The position numbers were made by a program, and so were the translations under genes. The notes beneath the pieces are model-generated. The model saw only the letters and a program-made list of their open reading frames with translations. It ran no database searches and was not told the origin of the DNA. Positions 35,000-43,244 of a stretch of 59,284 nt of DNA are shown here, one piece after another (position 1 is the first letter of the stretch; the number at the start of each line of letters is the position of its first letter). Origin of the DNA: Anaerolineae bacterium (lineage in GTDB: Bacteria > Chloroflexota > Anaerolineae > Aggregatilineales > Phototrophicaceae); assembly GCA_022824365.1 (NCBI GenBank), contig JAJEAA010000025.1, forward strand, positions 1 to 59,284, given 5' to 3'.

Positions 35000-36031
35000 T
35001 TACAGCGCCGGCACGAGCAAAACTTTCGATACATCCCCCGGCGCATTGAGCAGACGCTCAAACCAATCGCCGCCTTCCCCCAAGGGCGCCTCGTGTATCC
35101 AGGGATCGAGACGGATAGCGCCCTGCCCCAGCAAATCCAGCGCCCGGGCGAAGTTGGCCGGCGTATACGCGAAGGACCCGCGCGCCACGATTTCCCGCCG
35201 GATCATTTCCGCGGCCGGCATCGCGCTTGTCTCTTCATGCAAACCACTGAGCACAAGCGTGCCGCTGGCCTGCGTCGCCGCGACGCATTGCTCGCGAGTC
35301 ACGGCAGTGCCCACAGCATCCACCGATACCGCCACGCCGGCGCCATCAGTAGCGGCTTTGACCGCTTCGGCAGTGTCGGTCTCCCGCGGTTGAATCGCGA
35401 TCCCGCCCAGGGCCGTCCCCATCGCCAGGCGCGCCGGATCAATCTCGGCGATGAAAACGCGCGCCGCGCCTTTGTAGCGCAGCATCTGCAGCGAAAGCAA
35501 GCCGATGGGTCCGGCGCCGATGATGAGGCAATCAGCATCGGCCACATCGCCAGCCAGTTCAGCGATGCGCACGGCGCAACCCACCGGCTCAGCGAGAGCG
35601 CCGATCCGCGTATCCATGCCGGGGGGCAGCGCATAAGCCAGCTTGGCCGGCGCGCTGACAAGCTCGGCGAAAGCGCCCGGACGATGCGCGCCCAGCAGAC
35701 GGCGATTCCCGCAAAGCTGGTTCAAGCCGGCGGCGCAAGGCGGGCAGTCGCCGCAATACCAAAGCGGATTGACCGTCACCAGCGCGCCGACTTGCAAATC
35801 GGGACGGAAGGTCGGCACGAGCGAACCCATCGCGACGATCTCGCCGGCGAATTCGTGGCCCATGATCAGCGGCGGCACGCGCAGGGCATTATGCCCCAGG
35901 TAGCCGCTCAGTTCCGAGCCGCAGATGCCGGCGTGCCCCACCTTGACGAGAATCTCATCGGCGGCCGCTTGCGGTTCCTCTTGCTCGCGCAGGTTCATCG
36001 CGCGCGCCGCTTCCCAGACCAGAGCTTTCAT
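35000..36031 (-). CDS. Zinc-dependent alcohol dehydrogenase (threonine/sorbitol dehydrogenase-like)
   Basis: A 343-residue MDR-family enzyme. Catalytic zinc ligands are C37 (GICGSE), H59 and E60 (MGHEF). Structural zinc is bound by C93, C96, C99 and C107 (CGDCPPCAAGLNQLC). The NAD(P) site is GAGPIGLLSLQ. GAGGGGAAG precedes the ATG. It is divergent from the RhmD-like dehydratase gene, and the pair would fit sequential oxidation and dehydration of a sugar (sugar to lactone/acid to 2-keto-3-deoxy acid). The exact polyol or sugar is not readable from sequence. Confidence 0.93.
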   Translation of the reverse strand: MKALVWEAARAMNLREQEEPQAAADEILVKVGHAGICGSELSGYLGHNALRVPPLIMGHEFAGEIVAMGSLVPTFRPDLQVGALVTVNPLWYCGDCPPCAAGLNQLCGNRRLLGAHRPGAFAELVSAPAKLAYALPPGMDTRIGALAEPVGCAVRIAELAGDVADADCLIIGAGPIGLLSLQMLRYKGAARVFIAEIDPARLAMGTALGGIAIQPRETDTAEAVKAATDGAGVAVSVDAVGTAVTREQCVAATQASGTLVLSGLHEETSAMPAAEMIRREIVARGSFAYTPANFARALDLLGQGAIRLDPWIHEAPLGEGGDWFERLLNAPGDVSKVLLVPAL

Positions 36032-36075
36032 CTTGCTTCCCCTCGCGCTTGGCTATCGCCCTAGTCTATCAAGAT

Positions 36076-36105
36076 TTGACCGAGGTTCAGCGCCTGAATT
36101 ATACT
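36076..36105 (+). promoter_or_regulatory. Promoter of the RhmD-like dehydratase
   Basis: TTGACC (36076-36081), 18 bases, then TATACT (36100-36105). Transcription would start near 36112, 35 bases before the ATG at 36147. Boxes match the consensus in five of six positions each. Confidence 0.6.
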
Positions 36106-36146
36106 CAACTGACGAGATTGCAGTTCTTTCAGTGAAGGAATCATTT

Positions 36147-37313
36147 ATGAAAATCAAGCGAATTGAAGCGGTCAAAGTCAACTTGCCCGAGCGCCCGCTC
36201 AGCGTGAGGCCGCGCCGCGAAAGCTGGAACAAGACAGCTGAGGTCGCCAACCCCATGTCCTGGTACCCCCATGTCAAACGACACCGCAGCATGTGGACGA
36301 ATACCGGCTGGGGCAAGGTCTTCGCCAAAGTCACGCTGGAGGATGGGACCTGGGGGCTGGGCTCGTCCATGCACGGGCGACCCGTCGCCGCCATTATCGA
36401 TGACCATTTTGCGCCCCAACTCGAAGGCCAAGATGGTTTCGCCATTGAGCGCCTGGCCGATATGATGTTCCGGCTGAGCAAATTCTACGGCTCGACCGGG
36501 CTGGCCTCATACGCCATCAGCGCGGTCGATCTGGCGCTTTGGGACGCCAAAGGCAAGGCGCTGGGGCAGCCAGTCTACAATCTCATCGGCGGCAAACAGA
36601 AAGACCGCCTCTTCTGCTATTCCACCGGCAACGACCTTGACTGGTATCAGGAAGTGGGCTTCACCGCCCACAAGCTGGCTTGCCCCTACGGTCCGGCCGA
36701 TGGCTTGGCCGGCTTGGAGAGAAATGTCGAGCTCATCGCGTCGGCGCGCGAACAAGTCGGCGCTAGCTGCGAACTGATGCTGGATTGCTGGATGGCTTTC
36801 GATGTGGATTACACCGTGCGCCTGGCGGAGGCGTTGCGGCCCTACAAGCTGAAGTGGATCGAGGAATGCCTGATCCCCGAAGACTTCGACGCTCACGCCG
36901 AACTGCGGGCGCGGCTCCCCTGGCAGACGCTGACCACCGGCGAGCACTGGTATACGCATGTGCCCTTCCAATACGCCCTCAAGCACAATCTGGTGGATAT
37001 CCTGCAGCCGGATATCGAGTGGGTCGGCGGCTTGAGCGTTTGCCTGAAGATCGCGCAGGCCGCCGATGCCGCCGGCAAGAAGGTCATCTTACATGCCGGC
37101 GCGCGCACCCCCTACGGGCGACACTTCTCCTTCGCCATGCCGGCTGTGCCCTGGATCGAATATTTTATCGGCGAGGACCCCGGCGTGCCCTTGAGCGAGG
37201 GGACCTGGCTGCCGGGCATGAATCCCGCGGTTGATGGCTGGCTGGAAATTTCCGATGAACCGGGCTTCGGCCTGGGTATCCAAGAAGACTGGATCGAGCC
37301 ATATTGGAATTGA
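36147..37313 (+). CDS. Enolase-superfamily sugar-acid dehydratase (L-rhamnonate dehydratase-like)
   Basis: A 388-residue mandelate-racemase-type enzyme converting an aldonate to a 2-keto-3-deoxy sugar acid. Metal ligands are D213 (LMLDCW), E239 (KWIEE) and E266 (TTGEHW). The catalytic His is H316 (VILHAGA), with D289 in LQPDIEW as its partner; K176 lies in HKLACPYG. The LMLDCWM and KWIEECL blocks match L-rhamnonate dehydratase closely. The start at 36147 is at MKIKRIEAVK, which is the family start, with GAAGGA upstream. It is divergent from the zinc alcohol dehydrogenase. Confidence 0.9.
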   Translation: MKIKRIEAVKVNLPERPLSVRPRRESWNKTAEVANPMSWYPHVKRHRSMWTNTGWGKVFAKVTLEDGTWGLGSSMHGRPVAAIIDDHFAPQLEGQDGFAIERLADMMFRLSKFYGSTGLASYAISAVDLALWDAKGKALGQPVYNLIGGKQKDRLFCYSTGNDLDWYQEVGFTAHKLACPYGPADGLAGLERNVELIASAREQVGASCELMLDCWMAFDVDYTVRLAEALRPYKLKWIEECLIPEDFDAHAELRARLPWQTLTTGEHWYTHVPFQYALKHNLVDILQPDIEWVGGLSVCLKIAQAADAAGKKVILHAGARTPYGRHFSFAMPAVPWIEYFIGEDPGVPLSEGTWLPGMNPAVDGWLEISDEPGFGLGIQEDWIEPYWN

Positions 37314-37406
37314 GCGCGCAGTTAGTGGGAATTACTTAATTGCCATGCCATCCCACATCAAGAATTGATAAAACACCCCTTTCACAACCAACATTCGCCT
37401 TTAGTT

Positions 37407-38552
37407 CTAATCCTTGGTATAAGCGTAACCGTCCTGCTCCAACGCTAGAGCGATCGCCTCACTCAAATCACGTGTCCACTCCCTTCCAACCTGCCAACCT
37501 CGAGAAAAGAGTCTCCGCTTTCGTCTCACATTCACGCGCCGTTTAGCCTCCGATATATCCGCCTCACATTGTAAAGAGGCTACGTGGATATACCCTTGTG
37601 AATTGACCGTCGTTTCAATTAAGACTTTGGCCGGAGGGAGGGAGATACAACCTGTCGGCATTGATTTGAGCCATGCTATAAAACTCTTGCAATTGGCGAA
37701 TCGTTTCTGCTCTAGCTGATTCGTGAATAGAAATGCCTCACCATCAACATCATGGTCGGGTTGGAGTACCCAATACTGTCCATTCTTCCCCGCCCGCGAA
37801 TATATGAGCGTTATCTCCGCCATTTCTTGTATACGAGCAAGTTTCGTTTTGCGCGAAGCGATAGTCGCCGATTTTCGCGACGGGGCTAGGCTCTTCAGGT
37901 TCTCCGAAGCCCATTTCATAACCGCGATAGTTATATCGACATCCGCAATCGCATCATGCGCCTTTTTTGTGTCGATGCTCATGCGCTTTGCCAGGCTGGA
38001 AAGTTTTTGCCAGCGATACCGGTCATCTGCGGTATCCGAAACTCTTACGTTTTCGATTCTGCCTCTTCTCTGCCCTCTAAGGCCCGCAAGCGGCGACAGC
38101 AGCTGCATTGCGCAAGACACGCCGGCACGGGGTATGCGCTCAAGGCCGCGCCGGTCACAAATCGTGTCGAGAAACTCAACATCAAATTCCGCGTTCCAGC
38201 ACACCCAGATTTTGCCTTCCAACACCTGTCGTATCTGCGGATACACGTCCTCAAATGTCGGGCATCCTACCAAATCGTCCGGGTGGATGCCGTTAATGTC
38301 GTAGGCAGACTTGCCATTCTCGTCTTGCTTGAGCAGACGCTGTGGTCGCTTGGGCATGATGAAAGTACTCGTGCCAACCGCATCAGTCGGCGACTTGGCT
38401 GCAAATGAGACAATCTCGTCCCAACGCTTCTGAATGCCTGTCGTCTCTACGTCAAACACGACCGCGTTCGCGCTAAGCAATGCCGGCAAGTCCGTGATGA
38501 TTTTGCGAGCGTTTTCGCGGCTAATCTCCACCGTACCTTTAGTAACTGACAT
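37407..38552 (-). CDS. DEDDh 3'-5' exonuclease-domain protein
   Basis: A 381-residue protein. Exonuclease motifs are D34 and E36 in VVFDVETTG, then WNAEFDVEFLD (about 120-130), then AHDAIADVD (about 211-219), so the four catalytic acids and His are in place. This is the DnaQ/RNase T fold. The C-terminal 150 residues form another domain of unknown function rich in basic residues, ending near a KRRVNVRRKRRLF stretch that may bind nucleic acid. AAGGAGTG precedes the ATG. Lower GC than the neighbours suggests transfer. It may act in DNA repair or defence; no partner gene is visible. Confidence 0.85.
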   Translation of the reverse strand: MSVTKGTVEISRENARKIITDLPALLSANAVVFDVETTGIQKRWDEIVSFAAKSPTDAVGTSTFIMPKRPQRLLKQDENGKSAYDINGIHPDDLVGCPTFEDVYPQIRQVLEGKIWVCWNAEFDVEFLDTICDRRGLERIPRAGVSCAMQLLSPLAGLRGQRRGRIENVRVSDTADDRYRWQKLSSLAKRMSIDTKKAHDAIADVDITIAVMKWASENLKSLAPSRKSATIASRKTKLARIQEMAEITLIYSRAGKNGQYWVLQPDHDVDGEAFLFTNQLEQKRFANCKSFIAWLKSMPTGCISLPPAKVLIETTVNSQGYIHVASLQCEADISEAKRRVNVRRKRRLFSRGWQVGREWTRDLSEAIALALEQDGYAYTKD

Positions 38553-38633
38553 GTTTTCAAATCACTCCTTTCAGCGTATTTGGCTCACGCGTCACGTGTG
38601 AGATGTAATTCGGAAAGCGCACGTCTGCCTCGT

Positions 38634-40103
38634 TCAATCTGAGACGGCCAAGCCCAGCCGCTCATACTGCTCGCCGGGCGCATCGTTGGCTCGCATCAAA
38701 TCGACCAGCATATCGACCATCCGCGCCTCGACCGCCGCGTCGTCGATTGGATTCAACTGCCCGGGATCGGCATCGGTGTCAAAGAGCATGGTCTCGAAAT
38801 CAGCGATCCAGCGACCTGGTAGCGGCTGCGAGCCGATCTTCATCGTTTGACAATCTTTGGTGAACTCAAAGGGCGCCTGCAATTCGATATCGCTCAACTC
38901 TTTTACACTGAAGCGGTGGCGCATATGCGTCGCCATCAAGGTGTAATTGTAAAGTGGCGCATTGTCTTCGCTGGCGGCGGCGCGCATGTAGACATGCCGA
39001 CCATCACTGACATTAACATGACCGCCGTGTATGCCATAGAGCGCGGCAGCGCGCGCCGGGCTGTCGCTGACGATGGTATCGCGCAAGGGTTGACCCTGCA
39101 TATCTGGAGGCCGTTCCACAGTAAAGTATTCGAGTAGAGTCGCGGGCAGATCGATGGTTTGCACCAGGCTGCTGCGTCGTTCCCCTTCAATTCCCGCGCG
39201 CGGATCCCAGATGAAGAGCGGGGTGTTGGCCAGTTCGTTGTACCAAGGCATGCGCATCTTCGCCCACCAGTCATGTTCCCCCAGCAGGAAACCGTGATCA
39301 GTGTTGACGATTAGCATCGTATCGTCCCAGAGATTCAGCTCATCCATAACATCCAGCACTTTGCCAAGGTAATGATCGCACATGCTCATGAGGGCGGCAT
39401 ATTCATAACGCATGTGCTGCACTTGCTCCGGCGGCTCGCTGATACGCTCGTAGGGCGGCCAGTCAAAAAGCGGACCGTCATACTCGTGCGGATACATTTC
39501 TTTCCAGCCGGGCTGCGTGAAGAAAGGCTCATGCGGATCGAATGTCTCCAACTGTAAATACCAGTCGTCCGCATCCGCGTTCGCGCGCATGAATTCGATG
39601 CCTTTTGCGAAGGTTTTCGCCTGCGGCATCAGCGCTTCTTCGTTGATGTAACTGCGGTTGACTTCATCCTGCAAGCGCGTGCGAGCATACCGATTGTCAT
39701 CACGCGCGACGCCGGCGTCCACGACGCCCTTCCAGGGATCGCCCTCTTGCCCGCGTACGAACTCGTGCGTCGTGAAGCGCGTATGATAGGTCGCGCCGCC
39801 ATCTTCCCAATAATGCTGATGATCGGTCACGATATGCGAGTGGATCCCGTTCGCGTCTAGGATTTCCGGCATCGAGTCGTCGAAGGGCTCGAGCGGCCCC
39901 CAACTGCGGTGCAGGAAGTTATAGCGGCCCGTATGCAATTCCCGCCGCGCCGGCATACAGGGCATGCTGCCGATGAAGGCTTTATCGAAAGTGACCGCGC
40001 GCTGCGCCAGCCGGGCGAAATTGGGCGTATGCACCCAATCGCAGCCGTAAGGCTCCATCAGCCGTCGGTTCAGCGAATCAAACATAACCATGATAGCTTT
40101 CAT
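38634..40103 (-). CDS. Cys-type sulfatase
   Basis: A 489-residue type I sulfatase. The formylglycine motif is C49-M-P-A-R followed by RELHTG, giving C-x-P-x-R-x4-TG. Metal-binding segments are MVMFDSLNRR at the start and IVNTDHGFLLGEHDWW near the middle. No signal peptide is seen, so it is probably cytoplasmic and acts on imported sulfated sugars. A dedicated formylglycine-generating enzyme is not in this window. AGGAG lies 10 bases before the ATG. It lies between the exonuclease gene and a divergent coiled-coil gene. Confidence 0.93.
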   Translation of the reverse strand: MKAIMVMFDSLNRRLMEPYGCDWVHTPNFARLAQRAVTFDKAFIGSMPCMPARRELHTGRYNFLHRSWGPLEPFDDSMPEILDANGIHSHIVTDHQHYWEDGGATYHTRFTTHEFVRGQEGDPWKGVVDAGVARDDNRYARTRLQDEVNRSYINEEALMPQAKTFAKGIEFMRANADADDWYLQLETFDPHEPFFTQPGWKEMYPHEYDGPLFDWPPYERISEPPEQVQHMRYEYAALMSMCDHYLGKVLDVMDELNLWDDTMLIVNTDHGFLLGEHDWWAKMRMPWYNELANTPLFIWDPRAGIEGERRSSLVQTIDLPATLLEYFTVERPPDMQGQPLRDTIVSDSPARAAALYGIHGGHVNVSDGRHVYMRAAASEDNAPLYNYTLMATHMRHRFSVKELSDIELQAPFEFTKDCQTMKIGSQPLPGRWIADFETMLFDTDADPGQLNPIDDAAVEARMVDMLVDLMRANDAPGEQYERLGLAVSD

Positions 40104-40158
40104 AAGCTGAAGCTCCTGAATATTCGGTTGTAAGACAATAGCGCAATGTATAGCTGGC

Positions 40159-40188
40159 TTGCCAATTGCCGTCTCGCTTTGATATGAT
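40159..40188 (+). promoter_or_regulatory. Promoter of the small coiled-coil gene
   Basis: TTGCCA (40159-40164), 18 bases, then TATGAT (40183-40188), with GGAGAGGGAG as ribosome site before the GTG at 40218. Confidence 0.5.
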
Positions 40189-40217
40189 AAAAAGTGTTAG
40201 CGGAGAGGGAGTAAATC

Positions 40218-40577
40218 GTGGCCGCCATTCCAAACCAGCAGCGAATGCCCAGCATTTCCATGGACGGCTTGGTTACCATTGTCGGCGCCGTGTTATTGTT
40301 GCTCGCCATCATATACTTCAATAACGACTTACATTATCGCTTGGACACCAAGATCGACACCGTGCGCACCGAACTCAAAGCCGACATCGACACCGTGCGC
40401 ACTGAACTCAAAGCCGATATTGACCGCCTGGAAGCCGACATTGAAACCGCGCGCACCGAACTCAAAGCCGATATTGAAGCCGTGCGCATGGAGCTAAGCG
40501 CGGACATACAACGCTTGGATGATCGTCTGTTTGCCATCGTCAGTCCCCCTGTACAACAAGAAGAAGATGCTTCCTAA
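40218..40577 (+). CDS. Small membrane-anchored coiled-coil protein
   Basis: A 119-residue protein. One membrane helix (about 18-34, LVTIVGAVLLLLAIIYF) is followed by a long charged coiled coil of repeats IDTVRTELKAD (about 46-96) and a short tail. The GTG start follows GGAGAGGGAG. The coil is encoded by near-identical 33-base units, so its length can change by slippage. It resembles small phage or DUF1640-like coiled coils only in general character; I do not recognise a family. It stands alone between the sulfatase and a permease remnant. Confidence 0.75.
   Translation: MAAIPNQQRMPSISMDGLVTIVGAVLLLLAIIYFNNDLHYRLDTKIDTVRTELKADIDTVRTELKADIDRLEADIETARTELKADIEAVRMELSADIQRLDDRLFAIVSPPVQQEEDAS
40353..40505 (+). 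repeat. Tandem 33-base coding repeats in the coiled-coil gene
   Basis: Four near-identical 33-base units (40353-40385, 40386-40418, 40440-40472, 40473-40505) are separated after the second by a 21-base shortened unit. The unit encodes I-(D/E)-x-(V/A)-R-x-E-L-x-A-D. The first two units differ at one base. Confidence 0.8.
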
Positions 40578-40595
40578 TGGAGCGCCACTGCCATG

Positions 40596-40976
40596 TCAGC
40601 CCTTCAAGCCGCTGGTCAAGCCGCCGCTGACGAGGAAACGCTGTAAGAAAATATACAGAATGATAACGGGCGCCACCGCCATCACCGAAGCCGCCATCAA
40701 CTCCGCCCAGGCGGCGCCCTGCTCCTGATCAAAGACGCTAAGCCCCAACTGAATCGTTTTGAGGCTGTCCTCCTTCACCACAACCAGGGGCAAGAGGAAG
40801 TCATTCCAGGACCACAAAAATGCGAAAAGCGCCATCGTGCCCATAACCGGTTTGGAATTGGGGACCAGGATGCGCCAATAGACGCCGATGCGGGAGCAGC
40901 CATCGACAATCGCCGCTTCTTCGATCTCTTTGGGAAAATTCAAATTGTCGAAGAAAGATTGCCGCGTTGGGCAAGC
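40596..40976 (-). pseudogene. Remnant of a CUT1 sugar ABC permease (5' truncated)
   Basis: The reading frame from RQSFFDNLNFPKEIEEAAIV to the stop is a clear MalG-type C-terminus: the EAA loop, WSWNDFLLPLVVV, and ending GGLTSGLKG. About the first 150 residues, four helices, are missing: upstream the frame meets a stop near 40978. A strong ribosome site, GGAGGAGGGG, with an ATG at 40983 lies immediately upstream but in another frame, so a deletion seems to have fused a gene start to an internal piece. No partner permease or binding protein remains nearby. It is probably non-functional. Confidence 0.75.
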
Positions 40977-41018
40977 TTACCATGTACCCCTCCTCCTTGC
41001 AAAGACAAGCAATCGTCT

Positions 41019-42224
41019 TTAAGCGACCGCCGCCTTCAACGCCTGCGCCGCCGCTTCTTCCGCCTCATGCGCGTTCAAGACATTCTCGCGTATCTCGGCG
41101 CGGAGGTCAGCAATCTCGCCATCGACCAGCGGGAAGTCAGTCTCCGCTTGTGTCTTGAGCGCCTCCAACCGGTCGCGGCAAGCGATGATCTCGTCCAGAT
41201 GCTCAGCGCCGCTCTCGATGAACAAGTCGGTCTTGCGGTCGATGGCTCCGCGCGCCTCGTCAAGCATAGGCAGTTCCTCCGGCAGCAGACTCTTGTGCAA
41301 GCCTTCCCATGCCCGGCCCGCTGCTCGATACGCTTCAGCTGCTGCCTTGAGTTGGGAATCACCCAAGACCTGCGCCCCCTCATCCAGAAAATCGGCGTAG
41401 ACATCGCGCTCGGCTTGGGCAGTCTTGCCGAAAGCCGGCCCCAGGAAAGTATAGGCGCTGGTCAGCGCGGCCAACAGCGGACGCCCGCTCGCGTACTCGC
41501 GCGCCCAACTGCCCTTGCCCTTCTTCGCCAGCATATCCGCCCAGTGCTGTAAAGCGCGCAGACCGAAATTCTTGGCGGAGCCCTTCGGCGGCTTCTCAGT
41601 CATCAGCGCAACGCAATCGGCGATGCCGGCGCGGATGGCATCGGGCAACTGCCTGTCGTCTGGCGCGCCCAGAAGAATCAGACGCTGCCGCTCCTTTTTG
41701 ATGCGCCCGCGCGCCCGGTCAAGGTCCGCCGTCCCCACAGTCAGCGGCACGCGGCTGCGGTCGGAAATATAAGCCTCGCCTTTATCCGGCTCATAGCCGT
41801 AGATAACCAGCGGCATCCCGCCCCACATGCCCTCGTCATAAGCCAAAGCGTTATATGGCAGCAGCCACATATCCGGGCTGGCGACCACCGCGCAACCTTC
41901 TTCCAGGGCGTCGATGAGGTTCTGGCGTCCCTTGTCGGCGCTGGTCGTCTGGCGCAAATCCCGCGGCAGTTTCAGCCGATCGAAGATCCGCTCCACCGGA
42001 TCAAAAGTGTTGCGCGTCAGCAGGTTGACTTGCGGATCGTAGCCCTTGTAATGGAAGGTGAAATAGCCGAAAGTCACGCCGCCGCTTATGCCGAGCAGCA
42101 TCGCTTCCGTGTATGGCTCGCCGGTATGCGGCGCCTTGACGCCCTGATAATCCAGCGCATTGCGGATTGAAGCAGTATCCCAATAGCGACCTTCGAACTG
42201 AGTGTAGTTGGCAAGTGTGGGCAT
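41019..42224 (-). CDS. BtrH_N/DUF4872-like protein without an evident catalytic cysteine
   Basis: A 401-residue protein. Its N-terminal domain resembles the butirosin acyltransferase BtrH: ASIRNALDYQGV then EAMLLGISGGVTFGYF (about 42-57), and later a segment with GGMPLVIYGYEPDKGEAYISD. The C-terminal third is helical. In family members I recall, the start reads with a HC motif before the helix; here the corresponding place is RYWDTASI, with no Cys. It may be a structural or non-catalytic homologue. GGAAGCGAGCAC precedes the ATG. Probable gene partner unknown; the neighbouring permease remnant is in the same orientation. Confidence 0.7.
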   Translation of the reverse strand: MPTLANYTQFEGRYWDTASIRNALDYQGVKAPHTGEPYTEAMLLGISGGVTFGYFTFHYKGYDPQVNLLTRNTFDPVERIFDRLKLPRDLRQTTSADKGRQNLIDALEEGCAVVASPDMWLLPYNALAYDEGMWGGMPLVIYGYEPDKGEAYISDRSRVPLTVGTADLDRARGRIKKERQRLILLGAPDDRQLPDAIRAGIADCVALMTEKPPKGSAKNFGLRALQHWADMLAKKGKGSWAREYASGRPLLAALTSAYTFLGPAFGKTAQAERDVYADFLDEGAQVLGDSQLKAAAEAYRAAGRAWEGLHKSLLPEELPMLDEARGAIDRKTDLFIESGAEHLDEIIACRDRLEALKTQAETDFPLVDGEIADLRAEIRENVLNAHEAEEAAAQALKAAVA

Positions 42225-42351
42225 GTGCTCGCTTCCTTTGACGCTCGTTTGTCAATTGCCAAACAGTATAAACGAATGCGGGAAGACTATGTGAAAACTG
42301 CGACATAGTCCCAGGAAACCCAAATATCAGAAGCTAATAAAGCAGCTCCGC

Positions 42352-43179
42352 TTAAACCGGCCGAGATATTACACTGTCAATGATCCGCTTTCGCAGCGCG
42401 CGCAGCGCACGGTGATATATCGTTCTGCGGTTTATCTGAGTAGATACCACATATTTCCAGCAAAGCCTCTTATACCAGTCAAACCGCTTGCGACCGAACC
42501 ATGTGTCAGGCGGCTTTCTCCCGACGCCGCCTCTTTCATCCTCTAGCAAATACTCGCTTCTCGAATACTCTTCAGACAAAAACGCAAAGCAGGGGAAACC
42601 AAACAGATGATGCAGTTTCGCGCAGGACGCGCGCTGGCTCCAATTGCCAAAACCTACATGCCACCTGCGTCTGTCCCACATCACTTCGAATTGCTCCATC
42701 ATCGCCACAGTAGATCTTTTCATGACAAAGAAAGAGCCGCGCACCGTGTCATACTGAAAATCTATTGGGGGAATCCATGAAGAATGCGCATGCCAATAAC
42801 CTTCCTTCGCATGGTATGCGCTGCGCTCGCTATTGCGTCCGTTGCCGACCAGAATGATCTGATCCGAAAGCAAGCTGATGGCGGCTTGCATAAAGTCCAT
42901 GCGTAGAATCTGAACATCATCGTGCATGAAGACGATGTAGTCATAATTCCGCCAAATGCCCGTTTCCAGAAACTGCTGAAAACAGCCCCAGTCATAGCCA
43001 TAATTTGGTCGAATCAATATACGTTCCGCCGGTATATGGTCGTATACCGCCGCCGGTATCGCATCCTCTGGCCGGTGAGAAATAACATAGACATCGGCCT
43101 CTGCCAGACCTCCCAGTTTTTCAAAGGTTGCTGGCGGAAAATGCCAGCCAGTCACACAGACGCAAACCGATCCGGTCAT
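42352..43179 (-). CDS. Glycosyltransferase-like protein (GT-A fold, DxD motif)
   Basis: A 275-residue protein with a probable nucleotide-sugar site: RPNYGYDWGCFQQFLETG, then YDYIVFMHDDVQILRMDF (about 79-96), which carries the D-D metal motif and the surrounding strand of GT-A enzymes. The C-terminal part is basic and has no membrane helix. It is lower in GC than its neighbours and stands alone. It may add sugar to a surface polysaccharide; the family is not certain and no export genes are adjacent. Confidence 0.65.
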   Translation of the reverse strand: MTGSVCVCVTGWHFPPATFEKLGGLAEADVYVISHRPEDAIPAAVYDHIPAERILIRPNYGYDWGCFQQFLETGIWRNYDYIVFMHDDVQILRMDFMQAAISLLSDQIILVGNGRNSERSAYHAKEGYWHAHSSWIPPIDFQYDTVRGSFFVMKRSTVAMMEQFEVMWDRRRWHVGFGNWSQRASCAKLHHLFGFPCFAFLSEEYSRSEYLLEDERGGVGRKPPDTWFGRKRFDWYKRLCWKYVVSTQINRRTIYHRALRALRKRIIDSVISRPV

Positions 43180-43244
43180 GTAAACATCATCCTGTCTGTA
43201 TACTACCGCTTCCTGGCCGCCGGCCTGATTTCCGCCAATGCCTG

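Noticed and set aside
35925..36146. N-terminal extension of the RhmD-like dehydratase frame
   Set aside because: It overlaps the opposite-strand alcohol dehydrogenase and the promoter; the family start and the ribosome site are at 36147.
38583..38602. CTCACGCGTCACGTGTGAG imperfect palindrome upstream of the exonuclease
   Set aside because: The arms mismatch in the middle and no second copy is present, so I cannot call it a site.
40159..40577. Phage-type holin or spanin
   Set aside because: One helix and a coiled coil fit many proteins, and no phage genes are nearby.
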